Shown: positions 61,372 through 64,000 of the stretch, in pieces
Layout: each line of letters opens with the position of its first letter
How positions within the stretch are numbered: position 1 is the first letter of the stretch
Program-made: the position numbers and the translations under genes
DNA from: CAWATZ01 sp963784995
GTDB taxonomy: Bacteria; Planctomycetota; Planctomycetia; Gemmatales; Gemmataceae
Assembly: GCA_963784995.1 (NCBI GenBank)
Contig: CAWATZ010000002.1
Location: forward strand, 1,426,001 to 1,490,000
Length of the DNA: 64,000 nucleotides
Direction: 5' to 3'
Notes under the pieces: generated by a model
The model's database searches: none
What the model saw: only the letters and a program-made list of their open reading frames with translations
Told to the model about the DNA's origin: nothing

Positions 61372-62882
61372 TCACCCCACGATTGCCGTCAGCTTCTGCA
61401 TGTCCAGGGCCGCCTCAACGGCGTCAGCCAATCGGTCCAGCGCCAGGTCCAGGGAACGGGGTCCGACGTGGGACGGATTGGCAATCCGTCCTACCGCCCA
61501 GCCGGGCTCCAGCCTCGCCAGCCAGGCCCGGCGCAGCGCAGGGTTGGCGAAGAGGCCGTGCAAATAACAGCCCCAGATTCGGCCATCGGTGCTGACCGCT
61601 CCGTCGGGAATGTCGGCCGCCGCTCCGTTGCGACGAATGATTTGCAGCCAGGGCCGGCTGCTCACCGTTTGCCCCGCGTGGATCTCGTAGCCCTCCAACT
61701 CCTGACCGGCTGCCGCCGCCATCCAGCCCGGTCCGCCGAGGACTCGCGCCCGGGCCTGAAAGGTCGCCTTGGCTTTTTCAAAGGTTGTCTCGACCGGTAG
61801 CAGTTCCAGCCCGTTGCGCCGTGCCTATGGCTGATTCAAAGCGGTGTTTGTCGCGGATTCTCTGTCCCAGCATCTGGTAGCCGCCGCAGATGCCGACAAC
61901 CGACGTCCCCCACTCCGCACGGGTCCGGATCGCATCGGCCAATCCCGTTGCTCGCAGCCAGCCCAGGTCGGCGATCGTGCTCTTTGTTCCTGGCAAGATG
62001 ATGGCGTGTGGCCTGCCCAGTTCGTCCGGCGATTGAACGTAGCGGAGACCGACGCCGGGTTCGGCTCGCAGAGGGATCGAAGTCATCGAAGTTGGCCACG
62101 TGCGGCAGACGGATCACCGCAACGTCAATCGTCGCCGACGTCCGTGGCTCCTCGCTGTCTAGTGCGACCGAGTCCTCTTCGGGAAGTGCCAGCGCGGGAA
62201 GGTACGGCACCACGCCCAGGACCGGGACGCCGCCGCGCTCCTCCAGAATGCGGACACCCTCGGCGAAGAGGGCCGGGACGCCGCGGAACTTGTTCACGAT
62301 CAGCCCGCGCACCAGCCCGCGTTCCTCGGGCGTCAGCAGCCAGAGCGTCCCCAGCATCTGGGCGAAGATGCCGCCCCGGTCGATGTCGCCGACCAGCAGC
62401 ACCGGTGCCTGGGCGTAGCGGGCCACGGCCATGTTGACGATGTCCAGCGCGTGCAGGTTCAGCTCAACCGGGCTGCCCGCTCCCTCGATCACGACCAGGT
62501 CCGCGGCCGAGCGAAGCCGATCCAGCGCCGCCGTGACGATCGGCCACAGCTCCTCCTTGCGGCGATAATAGCTACCGGCCTGCAAGGTGCGCCACGGCCG
62601 GCCCAGCACGATCACCTGCGAGCGCGAGTCTGCCTCCGGCTTGAGCAGGACCGGGTTCATGTCGGCGGTCGGCTCGACCCCGGCGGCGGCGGCCTGCACG
62701 GCCTGGGCCCGGCCGATCTCGGCACCGTCGGCGCAGACGGCCGCGTTGTTCGACATGTTCTGGGCCTTGAACGGCCGCACGCGCAGCCCCTTGCGGGCGA
62801 AGATCCGGCACAGCGCCGCCGTCAGCAGGCTCTTGCCCGCAGAGGAGCTGGTCCCCTGCACCATCAGCACCCTAGCCGGCAT
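61372..62882 (-). CDS. cobQ: Cobyric acid synthase, frameshifted near 62083 and 61830
   Basis: The ATG at 62882 overlaps the end of the phosphatase gene by 11 bases. 'RVLMVQGTSSSAGKSLLTAA', 'RVRPFKAQNMSNNAAVCADG', 'VVIEGAGSPVELNLHALDIV', 'PVLLVGDIDRGGIFAQMLGT' and 'GLIVNKFRGVPALFAEGVRI' are CobQ. The frame shifts near 62083 into 'AIILPGTKSTIADLGWLRAT' and the glutaminase nucleophile loop 'VVGICGGYQMLGQRIRDKHR'. It shifts again near 61830 into 'GLELLPVETTFEKAKATFQA' and the His motif 'ELEGYEIHAGQTVSSR'. Repaired length is about 503 residues, normal for CobQ. It amidates four side chains using glutamine and ATP. Confidence 0.9.
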
Positions 62883-63498
62883 GGACCACCACCTCCCGCA
62901 GATGATGCGTGTCGTTGAGGCGCGACAGGATCGCTCCTTCCGGATAGAGGTCCAGTTCGGAGAGTGAGGCGGGCTCCATTTGAAACTGCCAGCGGGCCCT
63001 GGGCGACAAACCGAGAGCCAGGCACAGCAGGACCTGGAGCGAACCACGATGGGCCACCGCCAGCACTGTCTGCTCCGACTCCATCTCGGCGGTCAGGCTG
63101 CTGAAATAACTGCCGACCCGTTCCGCGAGCTGGGTGAGCGTTTCGCCCCCGGGTGGTGCCGTGCCCAGCATGTCCGCCTCCCAGGCCTTCAGTCGGTCGG
63201 CGTCGATCTCGCGGATCTCGCCGTAAGTCAGACCTTCCCAGGCGCCGAAATCCAGCTCGCGGAGCCGCCGCTCCGTGCGCAGATGGACCCGATAGGGCAC
63301 GGCGACGGCCACGGCGGTTTCCCAGGCCCGGCGCAGGTCGCTGACGTGAATTTCGTCCAGCGGCTCATCCTCCAGCCGGCGCGCCAGCAATTCCGCCTGG
63401 CGCAGCCCGGCCAGGCTCAGCGGTGTCCCACTGTGTCCCTGGAAGCGTCCCTCGGCGTTCCAGTCTGTCGGTGCATGAGGAGCCAGCAGCAGACGCAT
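62872..63498 (-). CDS. cobC: Histidine phosphatase family protein, probable alpha-ribazole phosphatase with altered RHG motif
   Basis: This 208-residue protein starts at the ATG at 63498. The fold is that of CobC/phosphoglycerate mutase: 'RRLRELDFGAWEGLTYGEIR' (catalytic Glu region), 'ETLTQLAERVGSYFSSL' and 'TVLAVAHRGSLQVLLCLALG' (second histidine). However, the N-terminal signature normally R-H-G-E/Q-T reads 'LLLAPHAPTDWN', so the phosphate-binding Arg7 is Pro and Gly9 is Ala, while His8 remains. In the operon it should dephosphorylate alpha-ribazole or adenosylcobalamin phosphate. The substitution may weaken activity or reflect a sequence error in CGN/CCN. It lies between the aminotransferase and cobQ. 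Confidence 0.82.
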   Translation of the reverse strand: MRLLLAPHAPTDWNAEGRFQGHSGTPLSLAGLRQAELLARRLEDEPLDEIHVSDLRRAWETAVAVAVPYRVHLRTERRLRELDFGAWEGLTYGEIREIDADRLKAWEADMLGTAPPGGETLTQLAERVGSYFSSLTAEMESEQTVLAVAHRGSLQVLLCLALGLSPRARWQFQMEPASLSELDLYPEGAILSRLNDTHHLREVVVHAG

Positions 63499-63500
63499 GG

Positions 63501-64000
63501 TCAAGTTCCCTCCCGGATCACGGACAGGAGGCGTTCGTTCTCTTCCGGCCGGCGTGTGGCAATGCGGACGTGAGCCGGCAACCCGAAAGAGGAGCAATCG
63601 CGGACCAGCACTCCACGCCGCAGGAGTGACAACCGGAAGCCACTGCCATCGCCAACGCGCACCAGGAAGAAGTGCGCGGCCGAGGGGACCGGCGTCAGGC
63701 CCAGCCGGGTCAGCCCGGCCGTTAGCTCCTGCTTGGCCTGAAGCAGCACCTCCAGGGAGCGCTGCCGGTGCGTTGGATCGCGCAAGGCGGCGACCCCGGC
63801 GGCCTGGGCCAGGGCGTTGACGCTCCACGGAGGCTGAATGCGGCGCAACCGTTCGATCACCTTCTCCTCACCGATCGCATAGCCCAGGCGTAATCCAGCC
63901 AAACCGAAGTCCTTGGTCATGGACCGCAGTACCAGGACGTTTTCTCCGCGGATCGCCAGCGCGGAATCGATATCAGCAGCGAACGGCAGATAGGCCTCGT
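63501..64000 (-). CDS. cobD: Threonine-phosphate decarboxylase-type PLP aminotransferase, 5' part beyond window
   Basis: Only the C-terminal 165 residues are inside. 'NVLVLRSMTKDFGLAGLRLG' carries the PLP-binding lysine (S-M-T-K) and the following arginine of histidinol-phosphate aminotransferase-like enzymes. 'VIERLRRIQPPWSVNALAQA' and 'FRLSLLRRGVLVRDCSSFGL' match CobD/CobC threonine-phosphate decarboxylases. It makes (R)-1-aminopropan-2-yl phosphate for the nucleotide loop. The stop lies 2 bases before the phosphatase ATG. The operon continues upstream of the window, where the missing cobB/cbiA, cbiB, cobU and cobS may lie. Confidence 0.88.
   Translation of the reverse strand, partial: EAYLPFAADIDSALAIRGENVLVLRSMTKDFGLAGLRLGYAIGEEKVIERLRRIQPPWSVNALAQAAGVAALRDPTHRQRSLEVLLQAKQELTAGLTRLGLTPVPSAAHFFLVRVGDGSGFRLSLLRRGVLVRDCSSFGLPAHVRIATRRPEENERLLSVIREGT

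Overview
The window looks like a planctomycete chromosome, most likely a Gemmataceae/Gemmatales relative. Evidence: high GC content; four DUF1501 'sulfatase-like' Tat proteins; two DUF1549/DUF1553 proteins with C-x-x-C-H motifs; two sulfatases; an ECF sigma factor overlapping a Ser/Thr kinase; SUMF1 proteins carrying a TIGR02996-type N-terminus; and WD40/HEAT propeller proteins. No ribosomal, replication or phage module is present. The assignment rests on gene families, not on a marker gene.

Layout. 1-4480: minus-strand pair (DUF4159 protein, VIT-VWA protein). 4822-6899: Rpn-like nuclease and GMP reductase. 6957-16527: DUF1549/DUF1501 genes, a selenocysteine tRNA, a further DUF1501 gene, a cytochrome c'-like protein and a DUF3500 protein. 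16656-21890: glycine-zipper protein, lipoprotein, Ser/Thr kinase, ECF sigma factor. 22024-26907: sulfatase, DUF1501, DUF1549/1553. 27149-30680: tRNA-Gln(CUG), a tyrosine-recombinase remnant, then a DUF6314/macrodomain/ADP-ribosylglycohydrolase cluster. 30947-36019: unknown proteins, a sugar-phosphate isomerase-like protein, a RelE-type toxin-antitoxin pair and a 2-hydroxyacid dehydrogenase. 36887-42788: an SDR, a fused E1 alpha/beta, an E2 and an MFS transporter, probably one operon for oxidising an imported 2-oxo or hydroxy acid. 42809-51084: tRNA-Ser, a Tat protein, a sulfatase, then a tandemly duplicated WD40+SUMF1 gene pair led by a HEAT/propeller gene. 51261-51871: VapBC-type pair. 51895-64000: a tight minus-strand cobalamin operon using the cobalt-early route (CbiX, CobI, CobJ, CobM, CbiG, CbiD, CobK, CobL, CobH, CobO, CobQ, the aminopropanol branch) and ending in the oxygen-dependent BluB.

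Three features cut across the window. First, long near-perfect palindromes (arms about 27-48 bp, loops 4-13 bp) sit just after stop codons at ten junctions. Several share the same core, and a related GC-rich palindrome lies inside the E2 coding sequence. Second, about 18 apparent single-base frameshifts break otherwise well-conserved genes, mostly at short G/C runs. Sequencing indels are the simplest explanation, so gene spans given here for those genes join the two frames. Third, a selC gene implies that the organism decodes UGA as selenocysteine somewhere in its genome, although no selenoprotein is visible here.
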